DNA from: Muribaculaceae bacterium
Lineage (GTDB): Bacteria; Bacteroidota; Bacteroidia; Bacteroidales; Muribaculaceae
Reading direction: 5' to 3'
DNA length: 37,847 nt
Assembly: GCA_017620715.1 (NCBI GenBank)
Contig: JAGAUN010000068.1
Coordinates: forward strand, 1 to 37,847
This document shows, piece after piece, positions 1 through 7,817 of the stretch. Both the position numbers and the translations under genes were made by a program. Below the pieces are notes generated by a model. That model searched no databases, had not been told where the DNA came from, and saw only the letters and a list, made by a program, of their open reading frames with translations. Position 1 is the first letter of the stretch. Each line of letters begins with the position of its first letter.

Positions 1-17
1 ATCAAACTCTTCGTTGT
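1..17 (-). rRNA. rrs: 16S rRNA, 5' end only (partial)
   Basis: The reverse complement of the first bases reads GAAGAGTTTGAT, the conserved beginning of bacterial 16S rRNA (the site of the 27F primer, AGAGTTTGAT). Transcription runs leftward out of the window. The mature 5' end should lie a few bases before GAAGAG, so position 17 is approximate. The AT-rich leader and the promoters of rRNA character to the right (see other entries) support the call. Only about 15 bases are visible, so nothing can be said about the rest of the operon. Confidence 0.85.
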
Positions 18-320
18 TGTTTCGTATTTCGTTTTTTCTTTTTCTATCAAAAAAAAACAAAAACACTTCTTATTGTTTTTGTCTTAGAGTGACCATCCGG
101 GAGCCTCATGACTGAGATGCTCCCCGGCTCGGAACGACTTTGACTTATATCGTTTAAAGAAAAGAATTAACTCGGGTCATTTTTCAATATCCGATTGCAT
201 CCTGTCTGCACAGGCGCAATCAATGACTCTTGTACTGTATCTTCTTTGTCTATTGCAAATATTTCAATGTTCTCTTTTTTCAGACGCTCGCGGCATCGCC
301 GCTTTTTCAACGAGCCGAAA
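18..320 (-). other. rRNA operon leader (external transcribed spacer)
   Basis: This is the stretch between the proximal minus-strand promoter and the 16S 5' end, with no convincing coding region. Two stem-loops are visible. One is a perfect 9-bp stem, 57-65 with 74-82, just upstream of 16S. The other is a GC-rich hairpin formed by 97-107 and 114-127 (CCGGGAGC against GCTCCCCGG with one bulge). On the minus strand a boxA-like tract, TTCTTTTCTTTAAACGA, lies at about 150-166 and resembles the Nus antitermination site of rRNA leaders. By analogy with other rRNA leaders these elements would act in antitermination and RNase III processing. That role is inferred from position only. Confidence 0.6.
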
Positions 321-325
321 ACTTT

Positions 326-359
326 GCAAAGTTACAACAAAAAATTTTCAACCGCCAAA
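326..359 (-). promoter_or_regulatory. rRNA operon promoter P2 (proximal)
   Basis: The minus strand carries TAACTTTGC (334 down to 326), a perfect Bacteroidetes -7 box (TAnnTTTG). A -33 TTTG lies at 359-356, 21 bp upstream. Upstream of it, about 360-400 is rich in A-tracts on the minus strand, resembling the UP-like tracts of strong rRNA promoters. Confidence 0.7.
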
Positions 360-440
360 CTTTTTAGCATCTTTTTTTGTTGCTTTCTCTTTTTTTGTGT
401 TCCGGACGCCGCTGCGCCCCACATTCTCCGGGAAAGCGGT

Positions 441-472
441 GCAAAGATACGCCTTATTTGCGGTCTGTGCAA
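441..472 (-). promoter_or_regulatory. rRNA operon promoter P1 (distal)
   Basis: The minus strand carries TATCTTTGC (449 down to 441), a perfect -7 box. A weaker TTG-type -33 lies at about 472-470. Together with the proximal promoter this gives the tandem arrangement common ahead of rRNA operons. The remaining sequence to the dnaE stop (473-665) holds no gene I can support. It contains a 12-bp palindrome, AAAACATGTTTT, at 545-556 and no strong terminator for dnaE. Confidence 0.55.
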
Positions 473-665
473 CCCCCTCATAACTCCTTTTTACTACGAC
501 TCCTCGTGATACCGTTGATTACTAACTGAATAAATTTATGTTGTAAAACATGTTTTTAACACATATTAACAGAAGGGGCAATGCAATCCAAATTATAAGC
601 GGCGCAGCGAGACACAGCGGGCGAGCGGAATCATCACCAACAATTCCTTGATTATAGGAACATTA

Positions 666-3600
666 TCAGTTGTTGCTGCCAGTGAGGTGAGGAATCATGG
701 TAAGATCAAACGACTCTATAAGCTCTACCAATTCACGGTCAAGTTTGCAGGGTCGGCGCGTAGTCAGTAACACTGAGCGACTTGTAGCGGGGTCCACTAC
801 CCGAAAACGGAGTGTGCCGTTGGCATCATCCGATTTTTGCGCAAGATGCTCCGCTATCATTGAAGTGGCGGCAGGGTTTAGAGTGTCAGGTGTAATCACT
901 ACCGTGAGATCCGACACCACCCCTCCCTGGATATCCGACAATAGCCTGATGCCATTGATATTGAACCTAAGGTCGGAGGTAGAGAATCTACGGCTATAGC
1001 TACCTTTTATATATATAGGTGTACCCGGCACGCCATAATTGTGGTAATTGATGTAATCCTGACCAAAAAGCATAAACTCGGTCGCGCCGGTATAATCCTG
1101 CACTTTGAGTATACCGAAATTGCCGCCTTTCTTCGACGGACGCGAAGTGAAATCTATCACCATTCCGCCCAGAGCAAACTCCCGGCCCTCTTGGGGCGGC
1201 TGTTCGAGATAATCCTTTATGGTTGTACAACCGAAGCGCAGCTCCATATAATATGGGTCTAACGGATTGGCCGAGTGATACATACCCACTATCTCGCGCT
1301 CCTTTTCGAGGCGCACGGCATTGACCCAGGGCAACCCATGTACTATCGGCGGACGCCCCGACACCGCCATTGCGCTATCGTCCTGACCGAAGAGCGACAT
1401 CGACTGATTCATCTTATCAGCCTGAAAAAGCTGTCCGTAGCGCAACAGAGCCTCGGTCATAGTATCGCCCTTGGGCGTTTTTTCAAAGAAATCCTCGCGC
1501 TGTATATGGTCGGCGAAGCAGTCGAACGCGCCCGCATAAGCCAGAGTCTCTACAATGCGGCGATTGAGAGCCGACGGGTTGACGCGCTCCACAAAATCGT
1601 AAATATCTGTAAAGGTGCCACCCGAATTACGGGCCTTGAGAATCTCCTCAGCCACATTCTCGCCGATACCCTTGAGCGCGGCAATACCGAATCGGATGTC
1701 GCCGTGCGAGTTCACACCGAAAGTAGCAAAACTTTCGTTTACATCCGGGCCTTTCACCGGGATGTGCATCTTCTTGCACTCATCGATAAAGCTCGACAGC
1801 TTCTCTGTATCCGATCGGTTGCGCGAAAGCACCGCAGCCATATACTCGGCCGGATAATTGGCTTTGAGGTATGCCGTCTGGAATGCCACCCACGAGTAAC
1901 AGGTAGCATGACTCTTGTTGAAAGCGTACGAGGCGAATTTCTCCCAGTCGGCCCACACCTTGGCAAGTATCTTAGGATCATGCCCGTTGGCCTGACCTCC
2001 TTCGAGAAACAGAGCCTTCAGCTCATTCATCTTATCTATAAGCTTCTTACCCATCGCTTTACGCAAAGTATCACTCTGGCCTCGGGTGAAATTGGCCAAC
2101 AGGCGCGAAAGCAGCATGACCTGCTCCTGATATACCGTAACACCGTATGTATCTTTAAGATACTTCTCCATCACAGGAATATCGTATACAATGGGTGCGC
2201 GGCCGTGCTTACGCGCTATGAAATCGGGTATATAGTCCATAGGCCCCGGACGATATAGGGCGTTCATGGCTATAAGATCCTCGAAAGTCGACGGTTGGAG
2301 CTCGCGCAAATACTTCTGCATGCCGGCCGACTCAAACTGGAATGTTCCGGTTGTACGCCCCTCGCTGTAAAGCTGATAGGTAGCCTTATCGTCGATAGGG
2401 ATATTATCCATATCTATATCAATGCCGCGTGTCGACTTGATATTGGCCACGGCATCCTTGATTATAGAGAGCGTCTTTAGCCCGAGGAAGTCCATCTTTA
2501 TCAGGCCTGTTTCCTCGATAACGCGGCCCTCGTATTGGGTTACGATGATTCGTTCTTTCGAATCCGACGACTTGTCGAGAGCAGTGCTCACAGGCACCCA
2601 GTCGGTAATATCATCGCGGCATATTATTACACCGCAGGCATGCACACCAAAGTTGCGCACATTGCCCTCCAACATCCTGGCATACTGCAGAGTCTCCACC
2701 ACAAGCGGATTGCTCGAATGGAGTTCCGGCCCGAACTCCGGCACATGGTCGTAGCAGTTTTGCAACGTCGGCGCCAGATCCTGCGGCATACGGCGCGGTA
2801 TCAGCTTGGTCAGACGGTCGCTCTCCGACAGCGGCAGCTGCTCTACCCTGGCCACATCCTTTATAGCCGATTTTGCCGCCATGGTGCCATATGTAATAAT
2901 ATGCGCCACCTTCTCCTCACCATACTTGCGCGTCACATAACGCAACACCTCGCCACGCCCGTCGTCATCAAAGTCAATATCAATATCAGGCAGCGATATA
3001 CGGTCCGGATTAAGGAAACGTTCAAACAGCAGGTCGTATTTCACCGGGTCAATCTGCGTAATGCCAAGACAATAAGCCACGCAACTGCCAGCAGCCGAAC
3101 CACGGCCGGGCCCCACACTTACCCCGAGCTCATTGCGGGCCGCATTTATAAAATCCTGCACAATAAGGAAGTATCCCGGGAAACCCATAGTCTTCATAAT
3201 GTGCAGTTCAAATCGTATTCGGTCGTGCAACTCGTCGGAAAGCGGGTCACCGTAGCGTTTCTTTGCGCCTTCGTACGCAAGCGATGCCAGATAGTCAGCC
3301 TCAAGCTTGAGTCGATACAACTTATCGTAACCGCCGAGTTTCTCAATCTTCTTATCCGCCTCCTCCCGGGTCAGCACCGTATTGCCCGCATCATCGCAAG
3401 TAAACTCACGGAACAAATCCTCATGTGTATACTTGCTTCGATAAAGTTCCTCGGTACCAAACTCCTCCGGAATGGCAAAGGTTGGCATGATAGGCTCATG
3501 ATCAATAGAGTAATACTCAACCTTTGCGGCAATCTCGTTAGTATTTTCGAGAGCCTCGGGAATATCGGCAAAGAGCCTGTTCATCTCCTCCTGAGTCTTA

Positions 3601-4460
3601 AACCACTCCTGCTTGGTATAGCGCATACGGTTCGGATCAGAGAGATAATTGTTGGTAAAGATGCAGATAAGGCGGTCGTGAGCCTCCGCATCCTCCTCAT
3701 TCACAAAATGCGAATCGTTGGTACATATAATCTTTATATCGAGCTTGCGGGCTATGTCAATCAGCACCTCATTCACCTTCTGCTGCTTGGGATAGGTATC
3801 GATATTGCCCCCAGGCTTACCGGCAGGGTGACGCTGCAGCTCAATGTAATAGTCGGCTCCAAACGTATCTTTCCACCACTGAGCAGCCTTGTACGCATCC
3901 TCCACGCGCCCGCTGTCAATCAGACGCGGCAACTCGCCGCCCAGACATGCCGAACAGATTATAAGCCCCTCGCGGCGCTCGGCAAGATGCGCCTTATCGG
4001 TACGGGGATGCGAGTAAAAACCGTCGGTATACGCCTGCGATACAAGTTTAATGAGATTTTTATATCCCGTGCGGTTTTTGGCAAGCACAATAAGATGCCG
4101 CCCCGTATCAGACTTGTCCGACCGCTCCGTAAGCGACCCGTTGGCCACATACATCTCACATCCTATGATAAGTTTAAAATCCTTATCCTTAAGCCGGTGT
4201 ATATACCCCTCGAGCAGAGCGGCCTTCTCCGTGTCACCGGCCTTTTGCGCCTTCTCGAGTTTCTTCTTATACCCCTTTATAGCGCCTCCGCCATATACAT
4301 AATTAAAAATCTCCTTCACGCCAAACATATTACCGTGGTCGGTGATAGCCATACCGGGCATACCGTCGGCCAACGCCTTGTCAACGAGAGCGGCAACCGA
4401 TGCCTGACCGTCGAGAAGCGAATACTGTGTGTGAACGTGGAGATGTACAAATGGTATCAT
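666..4460 (-). CDS. dnaE: DNA polymerase III subunit alpha
   Basis: This is the replicative polymerase catalytic subunit, about 1264 aa. The N-terminal PHP domain starts at once with HVHTQYSLLDG. The C-family polymerase core follows, with GPGRGSAAGS and the catalytic aspartates in PDIDIDFDDDGR. Next come a helix-hairpin-helix segment (ALKGIGENVAEEIL) and an OB-fold near the C-terminus (GGMVIDFTSRPSKKGG). The reading frame is open further upstream to 4565. I chose ATG at 4460 because the protein then begins MIPFVHLHVH as in the family, and because the upstream extension would run through the -7 promoter box at 4497-4504. The gene is divergent from trxA. Its stop is about 220 bp from the distal rRNA promoter and no clear terminator is seen, so some read-through into the rRNA operon is possible. 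Confidence 0.97.
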   Translation of the reverse strand: MIPFVHLHVHTQYSLLDGQASVAALVDKALADGMPGMAITDHGNMFGVKEIFNYVYGGGAIKGYKKKLEKAQKAGDTEKAALLEGYIHRLKDKDFKLIIGCEMYVANGSLTERSDKSDTGRHLIVLAKNRTGYKNLIKLVSQAYTDGFYSHPRTDKAHLAERREGLIICSACLGGELPRLIDSGRVEDAYKAAQWWKDTFGADYYIELQRHPAGKPGGNIDTYPKQQKVNEVLIDIARKLDIKIICTNDSHFVNEEDAEAHDRLICIFTNNYLSDPNRMRYTKQEWFKTQEEMNRLFADIPEALENTNEIAAKVEYYSIDHEPIMPTFAIPEEFGTEELYRSKYTHEDLFREFTCDDAGNTVLTREEADKKIEKLGGYDKLYRLKLEADYLASLAYEGAKKRYGDPLSDELHDRIRFELHIMKTMGFPGYFLIVQDFINAARNELGVSVGPGRGSAAGSCVAYCLGITQIDPVKYDLLFERFLNPDRISLPDIDIDFDDDGRGEVLRYVTRKYGEEKVAHIITYGTMAAKSAIKDVARVEQLPLSESDRLTKLIPRRMPQDLAPTLQNCYDHVPEFGPELHSSNPLVVETLQYARMLEGNVRNFGVHACGVIICRDDITDWVPVSTALDKSSDSKERIIVTQYEGRVIEETGLIKMDFLGLKTLSIIKDAVANIKSTRGIDIDMDNIPIDDKATYQLYSEGRTTGTFQFESAGMQKYLRELQPSTFEDLIAMNALYRPGPMDYIPDFIARKHGRAPIVYDIPVMEKYLKDTYGVTVYQEQVMLLSRLLANFTRGQSDTLRKAMGKKLIDKMNELKALFLEGGQANGHDPKILAKVWADWEKFASYAFNKSHATCYSWVAFQTAYLKANYPAEYMAAVLSRNRSDTEKLSSFIDECKKMHIPVKGPDVNESFATFGVNSHGDIRFGIAALKGIGENVAEEILKARNSGGTFTDIYDFVERVNPSALNRRIVETLAYAGAFDCFADHIQREDFFEKTPKGDTMTEALLRYGQLFQADKMNQSMSLFGQDDSAMAVSGRPPIVHGLPWVNAVRLEKEREIVGMYHSANPLDPYYMELRFGCTTIKDYLEQPPQEGREFALGGMVIDFTSRPSKKGGNFGILKVQDYTGATEFMLFGQDYINYHNYGVPGTPIYIKGSYSRRFSTSDLRFNINGIRLLSDIQGGVVSDLTVVITPDTLNPAATSMIAEHLAQKSDDANGTLRFRVVDPATSRSVLLTTRRPCKLDRELVELIESFDLTMIPHLTGSNN

Positions 4461-4496
4461 GAGCCGGAAACGTGGAGTAAGTTGAGATTCGAATTT

Positions 4497-4504
4497 CAAA
4501 GATA
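4497..4504 (-). promoter_or_regulatory. dnaE promoter -7 box
   Basis: TATCTTTG on the minus strand lies about 37 bp before the chosen dnaE start. It matches the Bacteroidetes -7 consensus TAnnTTTG. I see no clean TTTG -33 element at the usual spacing. It sits back to back with the trxA promoter 33 bp away. Confidence 0.55.
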
Positions 4505-4512
4505 ACGATTTT

Positions 4513-4546
4513 TTTGCTTTTGCTCTCGACTTATTCGTATCTTTGC
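4513..4546 (+). promoter_or_regulatory. trxA promoter
   Basis: -33 TTTG lies at 4513-4516 and -7 TATCTTTG at 4538-4545, with 21 bp between them. Transcription is expected to start near 4551, giving a leader of about 40 nt before trxA. Confidence 0.6.
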
Positions 4547-4592
4547 AAAACAGCATTATTGACAATTACTCACAAAACAAACATAAAACACT

Positions 4593-4916
4593 ATGGCACT
4601 TGAATTTACAGACAGCAACGTAAACGAAATCATAGCCTCCGGCCAGCCCGTGGTAATCGACTTCTGGGCCTCCTGGTGCGGCCCCTGCATGCGTCTGGCT
4701 CCCGTAATCGACCAGCTCGCAGCCGAATACGACGGCAAAGTAGTAATCGGCAAATACAACGTCGATGACCAGACCGACTTTGCAACCGCCAATCGCATCA
4801 TGTCAATCCCCACTATCCTCTGCTTCAAAAATGGTGAGCAGATACGTGAACTGCGCATGACAGGCCCCACACGCGAACAGCTCAAGGACAACATCGAGAA
4901 GCTCATAGCCTACTAA
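4593..4916 (+). CDS. trxA: Thioredoxin
   Basis: This is a 107-aa thioredoxin, the usual full length for a single-domain cytosolic thioredoxin. The active site WASWCGPCM near residues 28-36 carries the redox CGPC pair. The conserved cis-proline region follows (SIPTILCFKNGE). It reduces disulfides in cytosolic proteins using electrons from thioredoxin reductase. It is the first gene of a two-gene unit with yraN, whose GTG start abuts its stop codon, so the two are probably translated from one mRNA. Confidence 0.95.
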   Translation: MALEFTDSNVNEIIASGQPVVIDFWASWCGPCMRLAPVIDQLAAEYDGKVVIGKYNVDDQTDFATANRIMSIPTILCFKNGEQIRELRMTGPTREQLKDNIEKLIAY

Positions 4917-5291
4917 GTGGCAGAGCACAACCAACTCGGAGAGTGGGGCGAACAGTTGGCCCGCGAATACCTAATATCGCAGGGCTACTCCATACGCCAC
5001 ACCAACCTTCATCAGGGTCACAAAGAAATCGACATTGTGGCCCAGAAAGGCACACGCCTCATATTCGTCGAAGTCAAGACCCGCTCCACCGATTTTGTCG
5101 ACCCCCTCGATGCCGTCGACAGCAAGAAAATGCGCCGCATGGTACGGGTGGCCGACCGCATGCTCCGGCAGCTCGACCGCCCCTTTGAGCCACAGTTCGA
5201 CATCATCACCATAGTCGGGACCCCGCAGACATCCTATCGCCTCACCCACTACCCCGACGCATTCATGCCCCCGCTGAGCGGCGCCCGCTAA
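4917..5291 (+). CDS. yraN: YraN family (UPF0102) endonuclease-like protein
   Basis: This 124-aa protein has the UPF0102/YraN pattern: an N-terminal GEWGEQLAREYLISQGY helix, then EIDIVAQ and FVEVKTRS. These supply the E/D and E-x-K residues of the PD-(D/E)xK nuclease fold. The family's cellular role is not settled. The start is GTG at 4917, directly after the trxA stop at 4914-4916, which indicates translational coupling. A factor-independent terminator follows 26 bp downstream. Confidence 0.88.
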   Translation: MAEHNQLGEWGEQLAREYLISQGYSIRHTNLHQGHKEIDIVAQKGTRLIFVEVKTRSTDFVDPLDAVDSKKMRRMVRVADRMLRQLDRPFEPQFDIITIVGTPQTSYRLTHYPDAFMPPLSGAR

Positions 5292-5317
5292 CATCACACC
5301 CCCTTCCACAAAAACAC

Positions 5318-5348
5318 AAGAGCCGACATCCATTGCCGGCTCTTTTTA
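5318..5348 (+). terminator. Terminator of trxA-yraN
   Basis: The 8-bp perfect stem AAGAGCCG (5318-5325) / CGGCTCTT (5337-5344) has an 11-nt loop and runs into a T-rich tail. It separates the core genes from the accessory locus that follows. Confidence 0.85.
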
Positions 5349-5364
5349 TCTTTATACATCACAC

Positions 5365-5566
5365 TCTCTCTTTAAGAGATACTTAATCTTTAGGCAAATA
5401 TATCGAAAAATACATTAATAGCATAATAATCAGCAAAAAATACCGGCTAAACAAATTAGCTCATATTTTCACTCGCACGCAATTGATTGCGTTTGTTTAG
5501 CTTCACATTCCATCAAAACACCGTCATACAGTTGGTTACGGACAATTAGTATCTCTTAAAGAGAGA
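5365..5566. repeat. 19-bp perfect inverted repeat flanking the accessory locus leader
   Basis: The left arm TCTCTCTTTAAGAGATACT (5365-5383) is the exact reverse complement of the right arm at 5548-5566. Each arm also contains a 13-bp internal dyad (TCTCTTAAAGAGA or its complement), which is the form of a protein operator. The right arm ends 30 bp before the first gene of the locus. The two arms could be a pair of operators for a looping repressor, or the terminal repeats of a ~202-bp miniature element. I see no target-site duplication next to the arms, which favours operators. Confidence 0.75.
5446..5501. promoter_or_regulatory. Nested dyads in the accessory-locus control region
   Basis: Inside the outer repeat lie two more symmetries. 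One is a 10-bp inverted repeat, GCTAAACAAA (5446-5455) with TTTGTTTAGC (5492-5501). The other is a 16-bp dyad, ACGCAAT-TG-ATTGCGT (5477-5492). GCTAA-N5-TTAGC at 5446-5460 is a further small hairpin. No TAnnTTTG -7 box is present in 5292-5596, so the promoter here may need a different sigma factor or an activator. Nothing else is recognisable in this 305-bp gap. Confidence 0.5.
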
Positions 5567-5596
5567 TAATTACTATACTCCCACTAACCAACCATT

Positions 5597-6337
5597 ATGC
5601 CACAGACAAAAGAGGATTTCAAACAAAACATCTGGGACTTACTCCCCACCGATGTAAACGCCAATTTGGCTTTTGCACAATTAGTTATCGCCGGCGAAAA
5701 ACACAACACCGAATACTTCTTCACCCAGTACAGCATACCCATTATAAAATGGATAGTGATTACGGTATACTCCACTGCCGATGTCAACGACGTACTCTAT
5801 CAATTTAGCGGCGACTATTACGATTTCGTGGCAGGCCCGGGTGTTGAAAGCGGCACACCTCAATGGTATCAACTAAAAAGATACGAGGGCCGTAACGGCA
5901 TGAAGCTCAAAACTTGGTTAGAAAAACATGGCGTTCAATACTTCACCGATAAGAAGAAAAAAACACAACTGAGGTCGAAAAACGAAAGCAATGTGTTCGA
6001 ATATTTCGACTATGAGGCTCTATTGTCAATAGACCGGAGCGTAGATGATACCGTTTCCGAAGATTTATCGGATTCCGACCTGCTCAACCGCCGGATGCTC
6101 CGCAAGGCGTGGCAGGCTCTCTCGGAAAAAGACAAACTCGTGCTGCAACTTCTGATAATTGACAAAACACCCTCCCTCGAGGCATTCGAGATTCTGAAAT
6201 CACACATCCACCCGGTAGGAGGAGCAGAGGTGATGTTGACGTGGAACAACAAACGCAAACAAGATGCGGTACTCGTCATGAAAGGGCGCTCTCTGAATCA
6301 CCTTATAGCGAAGTTTAACAAATTAAAAAACAACTGA
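5597..6337 (+). CDS. Divergent ECF-sigma-like protein
   Basis: This is a 246-aa protein. About residues 40-115 resemble sigma-70 region 2: FFTQYSIPIIKWIV, then DVNDVLYQFSGDYYDFV, then LKRYEGRNGMKLKTWLEKHG followed by a lysine run. The last part recalls the F-x-x-x-S-x-L-x-TWL core of ECF sigma factors. About residues 175-246 could be region 4 (LRKAWQALSEKDKLVLQLLI), but the helix-turn-helix is degenerate and contains an unusual HIHPVGG insertion. The expected role is to direct RNA polymerase to the promoter of this locus, probably under control of the next gene, whose start is 1 bp after this stop. The similarity is weak, so it may instead be an inactive or repurposed sigma relative. Confidence 0.55.
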   Translation: MPQTKEDFKQNIWDLLPTDVNANLAFAQLVIAGEKHNTEYFFTQYSIPIIKWIVITVYSTADVNDVLYQFSGDYYDFVAGPGVESGTPQWYQLKRYEGRNGMKLKTWLEKHGVQYFTDKKKKTQLRSKNESNVFEYFDYEALLSIDRSVDDTVSEDLSDSDLLNRRMLRKAWQALSEKDKLVLQLLIIDKTPSLEAFEILKSHIHPVGGAEVMLTWNNKRKQDAVLVMKGRSLNHLIAKFNKLKNN

Positions 6338-6338
6338 A

Positions 6339-7742
6339 ATGAATTACGTTGACCCCGAATTATTCGACAAATTTGTTGCCAACCAACTTCCTCGGGAACA
6401 AATGTTTAAGATAGAGCGCGAACTCTTGGCAAACGGAACCGCCAAAGCAGTGTTCGCATCCGTAATCACCGAATACCTCATGCGTACCGACGTCGATGAG
6501 CTGATAGGCCCCGACGAGGAGCCAAATAATATATGGAGAGAACGAGAAAAGATTTTCAACGAAAACTGTTCGAAAATACAATTGCCGCACTCTTTTGAGA
6601 CAAACACCAAAACATCAAACCAAATGAAAAATTTCAACATCTCAAAAGAAGAAATGGCCAAAGTTGCCGAACGTTTCCAACAAATCAACTCTGTTTACAA
6701 CCCGTCATTATCACTTATCGAAAACCTTGTGTCTGCCTACAAGGCAGCGCGCCAAGAAGCTACCGACGAAGAAGCAGCCCGGGTATGCGCCAAGCTTATA
6801 GAGGGTTGCGACACGCTCACCCGCAACTATCACACCGCACTCGCCGACGGATTTGACCCCGCTGACGAAATAAACCGCCTCACCGACGGACTCAGCACCG
6901 AGCAGCGCTTCAACTTCCTCGTCAATGCCATGGTGGCTGTCGACACCCTCAATATCGAATCATATCCTGAAAACAAAGATGTAGCCGAAGCCATAAAAGA
7001 AGCTCTCGAAAAATACAATGCAGCATCCGCACAACCCACAGACGCCGACTGCGAGGAGTTACAGAAATTGCTCGAAGAGGCTATAACCAACAATACCCTC
7101 TTGCTCTCGGGCCTTGACACGGCAAAACAACTCCTTGCCTCAGCCACCGACACCGCAACAGTAATAGATTTCGCCTCATCACGTTACGACGACGCCCGCA
7201 TCAAAGCCCAGATGGCTCTCGCCATGTGGATGGAATACAAGAATGGTCAACTCACCTCCATTCCCGACGGTGCATCGCCCGAAACAATTGGAGTGGGAGC
7301 AGCCACCGCTGTCGAGGAAGCAAAGATAATCAACGATGTAGCCACAGGTGCCACAACAGCCGCTATAGCTATAAAATGCCTGAAGGTGTTGGGCGGCGTA
7401 GCTCTCTTCCTTTTGCTCGGCTATGTAGGCATATTAGGCATGGCTGTTGTGGGGACTTTGGCCTCCGGCGCAATGCTTACAATGTTGGGAACTTCGGCGC
7501 TGGCATGCATAGTCACTACCGCCGTGTGCCTCCCGTTGCTTTGGGGTTTAGCACAGTTGGCCATTAATGGTGGCGAGAAGGTTATGGAGAAAGCCGGCGA
7601 GTTTTTCGACTATGTTGTAGAGAAACTACGCACATCTATCCTCCCGGCGGCCAAGAGAATAGCCATCGGCATCATTGACTGGATTAAAGAAAAACTTGGG
7701 TACCGCTCTAAACCCGTGGCCACCATCACAGCAAAATCATAA
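6339..7742 (+). CDS. Membrane protein with anti-sigma-like N-terminus
   Basis: This 467-aa protein starts 1 bp after the sigma-like gene. Residues 1-70 (DPELFDKFVANQLPREQ and following) look like the short helical N-terminal module of Bacteroidetes anti-sigma factors, without a zinc-binding HxxxCxxC. About residues 90-335 are helical and acidic. A glycine- and alanine-rich hydrophobic block spans about residues 340-408, enough for two or three membrane segments. The tail (about 415-467) is amphipathic and basic. The plausible role is to hold the sigma-like protein at the membrane and release it on a signal. The long glycine-rich hydrophobic block could also form a pore. No catalytic motif was seen. 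Confidence 0.5.
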   Translation: MNYVDPELFDKFVANQLPREQMFKIERELLANGTAKAVFASVITEYLMRTDVDELIGPDEEPNNIWREREKIFNENCSKIQLPHSFETNTKTSNQMKNFNISKEEMAKVAERFQQINSVYNPSLSLIENLVSAYKAARQEATDEEAARVCAKLIEGCDTLTRNYHTALADGFDPADEINRLTDGLSTEQRFNFLVNAMVAVDTLNIESYPENKDVAEAIKEALEKYNAASAQPTDADCEELQKLLEEAITNNTLLLSGLDTAKQLLASATDTATVIDFASSRYDDARIKAQMALAMWMEYKNGQLTSIPDGASPETIGVGAATAVEEAKIINDVATGATTAAIAIKCLKVLGGVALFLLLGYVGILGMAVVGTLASGAMLTMLGTSALACIVTTAVCLPLLWGLAQLAINGGEKVMEKAGEFFDYVVEKLRTSILPAAKRIAIGIIDWIKEKLGYRSKPVATITAKS

Positions 7743-7755
7743 ACCGAATTAACCC

Positions 7756-7797
7756 GGGAGAGTGGCGGTAACTGCTATCGCCACTCCCCTCTTTTTA
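7756..7797 (+). terminator. Terminator or attenuator inside the accessory locus
   Basis: The 8-bp perfect stem GAGTGGCG (7760-7767) / CGCCACTC (7779-7786) can be extended by G-C pairs with one mismatch. It is followed by CTCTTTTTAT. It lies in the only large gap (75 bp) of the locus, between the two putative regulatory genes and the six putative effector genes. It could limit expression of the downstream genes until read-through or a separate promoter is used. Confidence 0.7.
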
Positions 7798-7817
7798 TAA
7801 TCATTCATCACAAATCT

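Noticed and set aside
195..509. Two small open frames on the plus strand at 195-509
   Set aside because: They lie antisense to the rRNA leader and promoters and have low-complexity F/C-rich translations.
2535..4505. A 656-codon open frame on the plus strand inside dnaE
   Set aside because: It is antisense to an intact, motif-complete DnaE; its translation has no recognisable domain and an unnatural composition rich in H, R, L and I.
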